From Onchocerca volvulus (taxonomy: Eukaryota > Nematoda > Chromadorea > Rhabditida > Onchocercidae): a stretch of DNA of 64,000 bases. Positions within the stretch are counted from its first letter, which is position 1, and every line of letters begins with the position of its first letter. The notes under the pieces were generated by a model, which searched no databases, was not told where the DNA came from, and worked only from the letters and a program-made list of their open reading frames with translations. Positions 1 to 11,607 of this stretch are shown piece after piece. Location of the stretch: positions 10,952,621 to 11,016,620 of the forward strand of contig HG738137.1 in assembly GCA_000499405.2 (NCBI GenBank), in the 5' to 3' direction. A program made the translations under genes and the position numbers.

Positions 1-2344
1 TAATATTCAAATTTCATACTAACGAATAGATTAATTAGAATTAAACTAATATAAAACTTTGATAATTAAAATTGTTAAAAATAATTGTAAATTTACAAAT
101 TGTCTTACTTACTCGTACCTTTTTACTGAGTAATTCATTATCATTTGTTAAACGTTCGATAATTTTATCACTTTCCAATAATTGCTCATAGAGTGCTTGA
201 TAATTTTTAGCAGTATCCTCGATAAATGTTGTTGCTGAAGCAAGCGCTGTTGTCAATTGCTCAATTTCCGCTCGAAGTTCTTCATTTTGTTGTGCCACTT
301 CCTGAAGATAATACATTTTGCTTCGGTATTTTTTCGAAATTTTTTAAGATTTATTTCAAAAATTATCTCGAATTCTTCGAAAAATTCAAATTTATTTAAA
401 AAAAGAAAAAAAAAATCCAAGAAAAAAAAACCTGAAGTTGCTTGGAAAGTAATGCAGCTTGTTGGCTTCGTTGTCGTAATTTCAACGCTTCAGCTTCATT
501 AGTTGTAGATTCAGCCAATTTATCATCCAATCGTCGATTCAATTCACGAACAGAATCATCCAAAAATGCTTGCTAGAAATGATTAGAAATTGAAATATTT
601 CAAAAGAATAGTAATCAAAGTATTCGTATTTTGAGTAAAATTTCAATATCATTATTACCTGATGAATAAGTTTGACGCGTTCATTCTCGAGTTGTTCGAT
701 GCGCGAAGTTAACTTTTCAGCTTTAGCATTTTGTTCAACCAATTCACGATCGCTAAATAATCATTATAGATGATGATTTCTTACATCCTTACAATTATTT
801 CCAATTTTAATCGAATTCTCGAGTAAATAAGTTCCAAGAAAGTAGTCATTTTTCTTTTTTCTTGTATTTCTTTCTTACCAATCAAAGATTTAAATTTTTT
901 CTTTTGACATTTTATATCGAAAAAGTAATAATAAAAAAAAATTTGTAACCGTTCTCGATTTTGTTCTTTTAAAAAAACATTTTCTTCTTTTAAACTGTTA
1001 ATTCGTGCGCGAAATGTTTCGTTCAGATCGGTGACATCTGCTGTCGCACCTATTCGTTCACGTAAAGAATTGAGTTTAAGCTATAAAATAAAAAAAAAAT
1101 TATATCAGGAAATTAAAAATTAAAATTTTCAACAAAATTTCGCTAAAATTAGCCGAGAGAAACTTATACTTTCAGGTTGAAAAAAGTTTGATATAAATTT
1201 TAGAGATATGATAAATTAGTGATTATCAAAAAATTATCTTTCCAAGCATTAAAAAAAAAAAAAATTAGAATTCTAATTCATATTAATTCTATCCGTCATA
1301 TTAATCACTAATTACTGCTAATTATTATTAATAATAATTAATGAGTATGATGAAATTACTCGTGAAAGATTAATGATTACTGTAAGTGCATATCCGGAAT
1401 AGCTATTGAAGATAATGAAAGTTCCGCTCCATTATTTTATCCATAAAATTACAATAATTAATTGATTAATTAATAGCATTTGATTTAATTATTTCTGTAA
1501 TTAATTAGCATACATTCAAATTTTCCCTTTCTTCTTCCCAACTTTCTTGTTTTTCGGCCATTTCCGCAGCTTCCTTTTCCGCTAATTCTCTCAATTCTTC
1601 CGCATGTGCATGTTCATATTGCATAATCCATTTCATTGCTTTCATGATTTGTTTAGCTAATTCCGATAATTCGATATCTTCGAGAGAAGACTAAATTTTA
1701 AATTCAAATATCGAATTTATAAGAAATGTTATATTGAAATTTAAATTTGAGAATAAGTTTTTTTTTTTCATATTTAAAAAACATTTTCTGCAAAAAAAAA
1801 AAAAAAAAAATCTACCAAGGACCAAATCTATTTAAGTTATTTAAGTCCTGTATTAAATCTAATTAAGTTTTGCATTACCTAAAACTTTGGCATAAAATAA
1901 GTAAATACAAAAATAAAACGTTTCTAATATCTACTATATCCTGAAATATGAAATACTATATTGAATTATTGCAATTTAAAATTAAACTGCAAAAATTAGC
2001 TTTTCTTTCTCAGTACAAACATTTAACTAAATTGTAAAATTGAATTTAGTATAATTCAATAAGATATTGTTTACATATTACAAAAATTCATGCCAATTAA
2101 TGATGTTAATCGTTGTTTTCATTTTTAAAACCAAATTTTAATTTCCAATTATGATTTAAATTTAGATTTGAATCATTTTCTTTTCACAAATTTGTTCAAT
2201 ATTAATTGAAAATTTCAAAAATATTATTTATAAATATTTGCAACAAACCTTGGAGAATCGTTCATACCATCGATTTACTATTTCAGGATTATCACCACCT
2301 TTTTCAAATAATTCTACCAATCCATGCAGATTCAATGATGCCAT
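1..2344 (-). CDS. CEP290-like coiled-coil protein, 5' part (runs off the left edge)
   Basis: Six exons join in phase: 2249-2344 (ATG at 2344), 1514-1690, 950-1080, 659-752, 432-572 and 119-301, then a donor leading off the window. They give about 274 residues, rich in Glu, Gln, Lys and Leu and almost entirely heptad-like coiled coil. The segment LRERIGATADVTDL followed by LKEENVFLKEQNR and LENERVKL resembles the human CEP290 region around LRERVGLEPKTMIDL and LEEERLDLKKK, and order and spacing agree. CEP290 is a ciliary transition-zone scaffold, and nematodes keep a divergent copy in sensory cilia. The match is from memory and coiled coils can mislead, so another centrosomal coiled-coil protein is possible. 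The gene lies head to tail behind the DDX54 gene, 1.2 kb downstream of its stop. Confidence 0.6.
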
Positions 2345-3512
2345 TTTTTTTTTTCTCTTCTTCAGTAACAATTTTTCACATCACAATCATTTATAAAGAA
2401 GTCTAATTCATTAATGATTTTTCGAAATATATAACTTTTTTCTCAGGTTCCTGAAAAATCATCTTCAAGAAAGTCATTCTCGGAGCCAAAGAAAATAAAA
2501 TTAGCCAAATATAACAAAAACAATAAGAGAATCTTCACATGTCTGTTAGTTTGATTTTATTTTGGAAAATTGGCCAAGTAGTAAAATATGTTTGGGTTAT
2601 AACTAAATTTTATCGTGTATTCGATTATTTCGCTATGCAATGTTTCTATAGCAACCCTAAAATGAATGTATTACATACAAGTAAGATAGATGAATATTTT
2701 TTTTTTTTATTATTCCAATTTGCACTGTTATTTTCAATTAATTAATCAATATTTTTAGAAGAGAAAATAACTTGAAGACATAAATTTGCAACGATAAGTT
2801 TAGCTTAGAAAATTTCAAATTTTTTTATTGGTATGAAGATAAAATCATGATGATTTTGTGCGAAATTTGAAATTATAACATTAGCTAGAAATAATTCATA
2901 TCGATTAGACTAGTGAATGAATATCTTTTTCTATGCATGCATATATTGTTCATATCATTAAATTAATTAAACCTGAATAACTCTTTCTTACTAGCATATT
3001 ATAATATTCTAGGCTATTAAATTCACCCTGTCAGTAAGTTAATAATTTGATCAAATTCAAGTATGAAATAAATCCTCCAAAAGTTCACATTTCAGAAAGG
3101 AATCATTCATTGTGCTTTTAATAATTGCTTAAATTCTGATTTGGAATTTTAAAAACTTTCATCTTTGTTTGGATCAAGCACTATGCAGTACGAACATCAT
3201 ATATTCTTCCGCTCCCTTCCGACATTGTAGACTATTTTCATATTGTCCCTGGAAAACAAGACATATTTATCTCACATGCACATGTGATTTAACAGAAACT
3301 TCACACATAAGATCAGCTATCAGAAGTTAAGTCCCCGAAACTTTGTTCTATGGTGTCAACTTTTATGTAATTCACTATCAAAGGTGAGATGTTATATACC
3401 ATTCGCAATTTAACAACATTTTATTTAGTTAAGTTAACAAACAAAAGAATGATCACAACTGCAAAAAACACAGCAAAATTTGATCACATCAAAACATTCA
3501 ATAAGACTAATT
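2345..3512. other. Spacer between two minus-strand genes
   Basis: AT-rich spacer between the DDX54 stop and the start of the CEP290-like gene. Short ORFs here have no recognisable content or splice context. It should hold the DDX54 3' UTR and the CEP290-like promoter. No RNA gene or element was recognised. Confidence 0.5.
3420..3425 (-). promoter_or_regulatory. Possible polyadenylation signal of the DDX54 gene
   Basis: AATAAA on the minus strand about 90 nt past the DDX54 stop. Spacing suits a nematode 3' UTR, but this hexamer is frequent by chance in such AT-rich DNA. Confidence 0.4.
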
Positions 3513-6500
3513 TCATTTCTTTCGTTTTCCAATCAAGCCTTTCTTTTTCAAATTTTGTTTTCTTCTATAGGCTTGATATGACTGAATCTTTGCTTTCTTA
3601 TTCCTTTGTTTCAAGATTTGTTCAGAGGTTTTTAGTTCAGAACGTGGCTCCCTTTTTTCTTTACTTTCCGTGTTATTTCGTCTCCTTCTTCCTTTCCGAT
3701 TGCCATTACGTCTCTAAAAGTACAAAATTATGACTCTCAGAAAAGATAACTCAACTACCACGAGATTCTCCTTTTACTGTGACTTCTTCGGAGTTTCTTG
3801 AAATGCGATTGAGTATTATGATTACTCTACAACACCTATATCGGATAGCAATCTCCAAATTTAATTTGTCATCCCTTCAATAAATGCAAATTCTTTCTTT
3901 AGATCGTTTTCAAAAATAAGTAAAAATCTATTTATTCAAAATCCAGAAAAGAGAACTTGCTTGAAAGAAACAATGTGTCAAAATTTGAAAATAGCAAACC
4001 CTAAAATCGTGTTGCTTTATCCTTGTATCAGTTGACTCGTCATCATCCTCATTATTCTGATATTCCAATTTTTGTTTCTTCTGCCATCTCTCATAACGAC
4101 CACTTTTGTATGTCACTGGTAAATAAGTTCCATCTTCTGTTCGTATTTTCTTCTTTGAATCATCACTAGTATCTCCAACAAACTTCTTCAACTTTCTATC
4201 CCTAAAAATGATAAATTTTTCTCGATATTTTGAGATACGCTGGCAATTAGTCAATGCTATACATTGGAATAGGGACAAAATCTTTTCCAAAGTCTTCGAG
4301 AAACTCAGTACTAAACGTTTGATGCGCTAAATGAAAATGCCAAATATCGGTTCTTTTAAGATATCTATGAAAAATATACACAAGGATATATATAATATAA
4401 AATCATAATGTAGAATCAAACAAGCGAAATCAAACAAGTGCATTTCAAAACATATTGCCAATTTCTTTTTCTTCTGAAATGGTCTTGTTTGAATCTTTCA
4501 TGGCATTAACTTTGCGATCGTTAGTATAGTTATATTTGAAATCCTTTCAAACAGAAAAAAAAATTATGAATTCAGAAAGAAGAAACCTAAACTAACCATT
4601 TTTTGCGTTTCTCTTGCTTATACCAACCAACATCATCGTCAGCAAGAATTTCTATAGCGCTTTCTTTGGCTAAGGCATTGAAATCATGATCCACTGCCAA
4701 ACCACGTTCTGCATTTGCTTCTGCAGGTTCATAAGCTGAAAAAAAGCTAATGTATTTTTTAATTAAATCTTCCTACCGATTTTGATTCTTCCGAAATAAT
4801 ACTGAGAACATCATGGTGCGGGAACAATATCTAAATTAGAAACATAATATAAAGCATCATTTAAAGACTTTTGATTATATGGGAAATGAACAGCACGCTG
4901 AAATCCGAAAGCAATTACCAATAAAATGTTTTCTCTTTTCTTCTAACAACTCATCTGCTTTTCGTTTTCTTCTCTTATCCTTTTTTTGCATCAAAGTATT
5001 GATGGTTGAGAATTTCGTATTTTTTATTATCGTTTGAAAAGTATTTTTCTGAAACATATTCGTTCGTGAAATAAGAAATAATTGTTCAATTTATCACAAA
5101 CCATCCAAAATGCGTTTCGTAACCAACAATGAATTACATCATCAATGACGATATATTTTAATACAGAAAATTTAATTATTTACAAAACATATTATTTTTA
5201 TTTGCGTTTTGTAATACGACAATATCAATGTTATCACTATCGCAAGAAGGAAATTAATAGAATATGATAGAAATAATCCATAATCATATATTATGATCGC
5301 AGAAACAGATATGATACTAACTGGTTGATTTTATATGATAAAAAATCTTTTAGTCTCTGATATTTAGTTTTATTCCCCATTTCAGCACGTTGCATGTACG
5401 TTCCAAGGCTTTGAAGATTATTTTTTTTAATTTTATACGAGAAATAGAGTATTTATTAAGATACTAACTAGAAAATAGTGGAATCTCTATAGATGATGAC
5501 GAAAAAGAACTAAAATTATGATAGTTGAACTCACCAAAAGATCTTCGTTTGCTTCAAATGTAGGATTAGCTGTTTCTGACTGGTCAAAATCCAGATACTT
5601 ATCCGAATTAGTTTTAGAATGCATGTAATTCTGATGAGCTTTACGTTTCTCCTTCATAACAGCTGCTGATAAAGCCTTACTACCACTTTGAATTTCAAAA
5701 ATGGTCTGAAATTACTATAAGTAAAACAGATAAACCTCTAAAAATAGAAATAAAATTCTCTCATTTCGATAAATTTTTCGACAATTCAACCAAGACTGAC
5801 ACAGTACATCTCGAATTTGGTCCATCGTTTCAAATGAGAAGGGTTTTGCTTTCATATGAAAGTAAGACAAACATAGCAGTTTATTTTAGCTATTCTGAAC
5901 AATCCATGAATACTAATCTATGATTCGAAAAAAATTGAATTTCCAATCTTTCCAGGAACAAATAATCCTCTTCTCTCTGCTCTCCATTCATCTTCAAGCA
6001 ATCATGAAGGTAAGCAAACAGTTTAAAGAAATCTACATACCGTAGTTGATTTAAAATTATGCAAATCTCGAAGCAGCGACTGTCTGATAGCTTCTTCGGA
6101 AGTATGCTGCTGTAAATATGGATGAACGGAAGTCTTGAATAATGCTTCCTTGATCTCATCTTTTGCTCGACGTACGGATTCCGCTGATGGCTGTGGACGA
6201 GTTTTCTTGTATTTTTGCATAGCATTTTCTGATTTTTTCAGGAGCTCGTTCTAAAATTTGAATGTTAATTTAAATACGTTATATGGTTGAGTGCTTCGCA
6301 ACAATAAGAATCTTAAAACTTACAAGTTCATCTGAATTGTCATGCACATTCTTTAGAAAATCAATTTCCCTATCAATGATACTATCTGGAAATGTTCCAA
6401 TCAACGTCTCATCTGCAATAGAAAAATAAAATTTGTTTGTTATAGCAAAGTCTATAATTTCTGTTACAATAAAATCTATAATTATATCGATGCTAATTCC

Positions 6501-9439
6501 TACTAATCATATATATCATCTTAATTAGAATTTTTGGAAAAATCTATAAAATTAGTAGGATATTTGCCTTTGTTGGATGAATTAATTGCTGCAAATTTCA
6601 GTGGACGGCTTAGAAACAAGAAGAGATCGACTACATATGGCACTTCATCTGCACCGAATAAGCTGATGGCTTTTCCGAAACGACCAGCGCGAGCCACTCT
6701 ACCTAAATTTATGAATAAATGACTGAAAGCTTAACAAAAAATTTTGTTTTATATCTATAAAAAATAAAACATTAGGATCTCACCAACACGATGAACAAAA
6801 AGTTTCGGTTTCGGAGGGAAATGGTAATTTATAGCAACATCCAATAGCGGGATATCGACTCCTCTAGCTGCAATGTCCGTCACAATTAATAAGGAGCATT
6901 CTTTCTTACGAAATCTGCAAAATTTATTGTTTGATGAAGATGAAAAGAGAAGTCCAAATTTTCGAAAATTTATCACTGAAATATATCGATCAATATATTC
7001 ATTAAGCGTGTGACAACTATCACATAATTGCTCTAGTGCGGCGATTTTCACGAACGGTAAGATGATTATTAGATTAGTTTGCCTTCCCATAACTGCTACA
7101 TTTACTGGTACAGTTAATTCTTACTTCTGAATGTTGATATTCCTAGCCACAGCATCCAGTTGGCTATACAAAACTACGCAATCGATTCCAGCTTTTTCCG
7201 CAACTGCTGCCAGATATTCAACATGTTTCATTGTTGCACAGAAAACAACGGTTTGTTCATTTGCAGCTACGACTTCACGAGCAAGATGTAAAAATGCCGC
7301 TAATTTATCATCTGTACGACAGTAAAAGAATAACATTGATAACTTGTCACTGATTTTTTCATCAAGATCAAGTCGAACTGAAAAAAATTTTAAACTTCAC
7401 TTCTGTTTACATTTATCAATAAGACGGAATAAAAGGATAAAATTTAACTATTTAATTTCTTCAAAAAAATTAGAGAATTTTTTAAAACTAATTCCTGCAC
7501 AAGATGAGTTATAACGATGGGTTATGATGAGAAATTCTTAAAATTTGATGAGTTTTCAGATGCAACAGTTAATCTATGATGAAAGTTACAGACATATTTA
7601 TTAGAAATAATGAAATACCTAGAGCCGGATCTGAAAGACCAGCTTTCGAAAAAGCAATGATACTCTTTGGAAGGGTGGCTGAGAAGAGCAAAGTTTGTCG
7701 ATTTTCCGGTAATCGTTTCAACACTTCCTTAGAATACATTGCATGCTATTATATTGATTAATCTTTATAAAAATAAAAAAACTTCATGATTTTATACCAT
7801 TGATTTGCCTTCTGGAAACGCTTAAGAAAAAAAGTTTCCGAAAAAATAATTGATATTAGCATTATTATTACCTAATCAGAAAACTTCTGATAGGAATCGT
7901 CTGCATTGAAATTGTAACATATCAAATATATATATATATATAAGACCTACGTGGAGCTGTTCAGAAAAACCCATTTCAAATAAACGGTCCGCTTCATCAA
8001 ATACAATAATCTGCACAGTAGATAGACGAAAGTCCATTTCAACGATAACGTGCAGTAGGCGTCCAGGAGTTGCAATCACGCTGAAATTAAATTTTTGAAT
8101 CTTGAAAAAATATAAAGGAAAGGAATGAATCTGATAAATAAAAAAAAAGATTTACATATCAGGTTTTTCGTGCACAGCTTGAAATTGTTCTTCGATGCGG
8201 TCACCACCCACCAAAACTGCACAACGCACGCCGGTAAACCTTCCCAACTGAAAACAAAAATTAATCCAAATACTTATGGAAACAAAGAAAATTTAAATCG
8301 CTTCCAAAGATACAAAAAGACAAGAATTTAGATTACACCATATTGAAGCTTCTTTTGGTATCCAAAGCAGTATATTATCAAATATTATTATAATATCAGT
8401 GACAATTAATGATAAAAAAATTTCTACCAAGATTTATAATGCAAAAAAAAAAAAAGAGAGTTTCTCTTCCAAAATACATAATTCATCAATGAGTTCTAAA
8501 TTTAAAAAATGTTTGGTATTCGAAAAACTAAACTAAAACTAGCATATACAACTTTAGGCTTATACATAATTACCGATCTCGTTGTTTTGCTTGACATTAT
8601 GATACTAAATGAAAACTAATAATCAAAAGGAAATAACAACCTCCTTAACAACAGTGAACGTTTGCATCACCAGTTCCCGTGTTGGTTCAATGATTAAAGC
8701 GCGAATGCCTTTCATATCACGATGTTTTAATTTTTGCAAGATTGGAATAACAAACGCTGCTGTTTTTCCGCTTCCTGTTCTCGACATAGCAACGATATCT
8801 GAAAATAACAGTAAAACGTTGCAATCCATGTAAGATCAAATAAGCAAATTTCTAAAAACATTTCTTAAAAACAGTGCCAGCTGGCACTATAGCTAGCAAA
8901 AGATTCGCTTTTCAATCTAGCATTCGGTCAAGCCAACAACAAAAACGAATAATCAAACATTTCGATAGTGAAACGAAAAACCCAAAGTTTTCTGATTTTT
9001 TTTTTGAATTTTCATAGCAGAATACAAAAACTGCATCTTAATGATAATGAAATTTTAACCTTTTCCATCAATAATTAACGGTATTGCTTTGCGTTGAATT
9101 GGTGTAGGCTGACGAAATCCTTTTTTTTGAATTCCTTTGAAAAGCATATGATCCAAACCTATAGAACGACATTTTAACAGCTAAAAAAGAAAACAAAAAC
9201 CAGAAATATAACGATATTTAATCTTTCGATATGGCAATAAAACAGATAATCCAAATTAAATCTAAATTATTATCAAATTGTCACTTTGCTTTTAAAATAA
9301 AAAATTCCATATAACAATATTAAAAAGTACCAATAGCTTGCCATCCTCCAGCTTGTCGTTGTTTTCGATTTTGAGCAGTCTTCAAAGCATCATACAATTC
9401 TTCCGTATCCGAACTACATCCCACTTCACTGTTATGCAT
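3513..9439 (-). CDS. DDX54: DEAD-box RNA helicase DDX54/Dbp10
   Basis: ATP-dependent RNA helicase of the Dbp10 family, nucleolar and needed for 60S ribosomal subunit assembly. Sixteen exons join in phase to 785 residues: 9331-9439, 9060-9158, 8641-8798, 8156-8247, 7951-8080, 7619-7727, 7125-7377, 6784-6914, 6568-6702, 6324-6412, 6041-6250, 5535-5705, 4919-5048, 4597-4735, 4000-4201, 3513-3713. Visible motifs in order: [10 protein letters not shown] (Q motif), MSRTGSGKT (I), PTREL (Ia), ATPGR (Ib), DEAD (II), SAT (III), TDIAARGVD (V) and [11 protein letters not shown] (VI). The DBP10 C-terminal domain follows, with KFVG...KKKIRTEDG and a basic tail containing [14 protein letters not shown]. 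The start ATG precedes a short acidic leader like that of homologues. One intron uses a GC donor. The gene is divergent from SRP19. Confidence 0.95.
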
Positions 9440-10115
9440 CTGTATCGAACTTACAAATGTAATTATTAGAAATACTATATAAATTATATATCTTACCACT
9501 TAAAAATACTAAACTCTAAATTGACTACAATTCGTAATACTAACATCAACTCTCATTTTACACCCCGTACCTCAATCTCTTAAAAAATTCGAATCAAAAA
9601 TCTCAGAAAAACCGTTAACCCTCACCCCAAATCTTACACCTCAATTCCTCGAACTGACTTGAATCAAAAACTTTGAAAATTTTCCGGAAAAAAGCCTAAC
9701 AGCGTCAGGCCGGTACTTCGCGGGTCCGGCCGCTTTTCCCAACCAGATTTGGTGAGATTCCGTGTGGGAATGATTCGGGAGTATGAGATCTGTAAATCTC
9801 GGGATTTCAAAGTATGAGATCTGCAGATCTCGGGATTTTTTCCCGATATTTGTAGAAATGTAAAAATTAAGGCAAAATTCCCCTTTTTCCCGGCAATTCC
9901 TATCCAATAGGATTATTTTTTCTAGCGGTTATGTTTTTTCAATTATTGCCATAAAATTCTCCGATCTTTTCTTCAGCATCATCTTTTACATTTTTTTTTA
10001 TTTATTCATACTTATGTTTTTCATTCTTTTCGAGTTTTTAATTTCTATTTCCTTCCGTTCTCTCAACTACTGTATATCAACTTGTATTGATTGATTACCA
10101 TAATTATTTTACAGT
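9440..10115. promoter_or_regulatory. Divergent promoter region, DDX54 and SRP19
   Basis: The start codons of DDX54 (minus) and SRP19 (plus) lie 677 bp apart with no other gene between, so both promoters must be here. An 88-codon minus ORF at 9641-9907 coincides with the GC-richer patch but has no splice context or recognisable content. No TATA box is asserted. Confidence 0.55.
9781..9842. repeat. Two-copy 31-bp tandem repeat with palindromic core
   Basis: Copies start at 9781 and 9812, each beginning GTATGAGATCTG. The second contains a perfect 16-bp palindrome, GAGATCTGCAGATCTC, at 9816-9831. The first copy has the same palindrome with mismatches. The repeat lies in the 677-bp divergent promoter region of DDX54 and SRP19, within a locally GC-richer patch (about 9640-9900). 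Confidence 0.85.
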
Positions 10116-11203
10116 ATGGCTGTACAGTACAAGATGAAACCTTTAAGTGATGAATGCAGATGGATATGCATATATCCATTGTATATGAATTCTCGTAAGA
10201 CTATTGCACAAGGACGACGAGTAAGTAAAAATAAGGTATGGTATCATTTTCAGAAATATTCTAACTCTAAAAAAATTTAAATTTCAAATTTCTTTTACTC
10301 TTTCGTTCTCAATATTTACTCCGCCGATGCTTCGACACAAAATTCATCTTCATTTTTAAACCTTTTTTACTACAACCTAACAAAGTGTATTATAGGCAGT
10401 GGACTCGCCAACAGCACAAGAAATCTTCGATATCTTGTCGAGTGCTGGTATGAAAGTCAAACTTGAGGTACTTTTATATCGATTCATTAATATGTCCATC
10501 TGAAATATTTCATCGCCTTGTCATTTCGTTTGTATGTCTATTTCTTTATTTATACAGTAAATAAGTTTCTCGGTTGATTTGTGACATTTAGGAACATCTT
10601 TCTCTCTTTTGCTCTCAGAAATAGTTTCTATTATCATTTCAACTATGAAGTTAACAAATTGTTGACAAGTTTTATAGGAGCATTTTTTGGATAAAACAAA
10701 TTTACTTTTTCTGTCAGATTTTTTTTCTTAAATTTAATTGGTTTATGAAGATTCGAGTAATTCATTCTAATCTTTTTTCTATCATTTTATTTTGTCTGCT
10801 TAATTATTTATCTATTATATATTTCCATTCCCAGAAACAAAAGATGCATCCTTTGGATCAGAATCGTGATACCAATGCTCAGGGAAGAGTACGAGTGCAG
10901 TTGCGGAATGATGATGGTTCTCTGTGTAACCAGAAATTCCCAACAAGTAAGTATTAAAGAATGCTCCTTAGATTTAGAAAAATTTGATTTTATGGATTTT
11001 TTAGCTATTCACTGTGATTTTTTAGGCTTATTTATTATCAATCCAATAGTTATGTTATCATTATAGGAATGTCATTGATGTTATATGCATGTGAAATGGT
11101 ACCAAAATTAAAAACACGTCAAATTGGTAGCGGGATAGCAGCACAAGCTTCTACGGGTGGCGCGAGTGGCGGCGGGAAGGCCAATAAAAAGAAAAAGCGA
11201 TAG
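10116..11203 (+). CDS. SRP19: Signal recognition particle 19 kDa protein
   Basis: SRP19 binds helices 6 and 8 of SRP RNA and prepares it for SRP54 loading, in co-translational targeting to the ER. Four exons, 10116-10235, 10396-10467, 10835-10946 and 11067-11203, give 146 residues, close to human SRP19 (144). Family blocks are all visible: RWICIYPLYMNSRKTIAQGR near the N-terminus, AVDSPTAQEI, then NAQGRVRVQL, MLYACEMVPKLKTR and a Gly/Lys-rich tail ending KKKKR. The start is the first ATG after a T-rich acceptor-like tract ending ACAG at 10114, so trans-splicing to a leader is possible. A stronger-looking GTAAGT lies 15 nt inside exon 1 (see findings). It shares a promoter region with DDX54. 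Confidence 0.96.
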
Positions 11204-11406
11204 GATTCCTTATGTATATTAATCATTGCCTTTCTTATGTCTCCAAATAAGATTCTGCATTCACGCTATTGTTGATGCTAGCGAATTTCGGAAAGAATCT
11301 GTGATATAATTGGATTATGGTAACTTAGGTTTTTGTAAACCCTAAGTTTGAGTTCCTCAAGCTCTTTTGAATAGTTTGGTTGTTATGTTTTTTTTTTTCT
11401 TTTTTG

Positions 11407-11412
11407 AATAAA
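11407..11412 (+). promoter_or_regulatory. Possible polyadenylation signal of SRP19
   Basis: AATAAA about 200 nt after the SRP19 stop, and about 200 nt before the next candidate ATG on the same strand. Confidence 0.4.
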
Positions 11413-11607
11413 GAGCTCTCATTCCAAAGGTAAAAAAATCTTATCACTTCTACTTTTCCTTTAAAATCTTTTGGGATTTCCTGCAAAAGTCCTTTCGATT
11501 TATGGATCTTACTTTGTTGTAATAGTAGTAAATAGTTATTACGAAGATATATATATATCTTCTGGATAAATAAATATATATCCAAAAGCATTAAACAAAT
11601 ATAAAAA

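Noticed and set aside
3389..3733. 114-codon plus ORF
   Set aside because: It is the antisense shadow of the last DDX54 exon (3513-3713), whose minus frame encodes the conserved basic tail.
9641..9907. 88-codon minus ORF in the divergent promoter
   Set aside because: It coincides with the GC-richer repeat patch and has no recognisable content. Upstream position could make it 5' UTR, but nothing supports translation.
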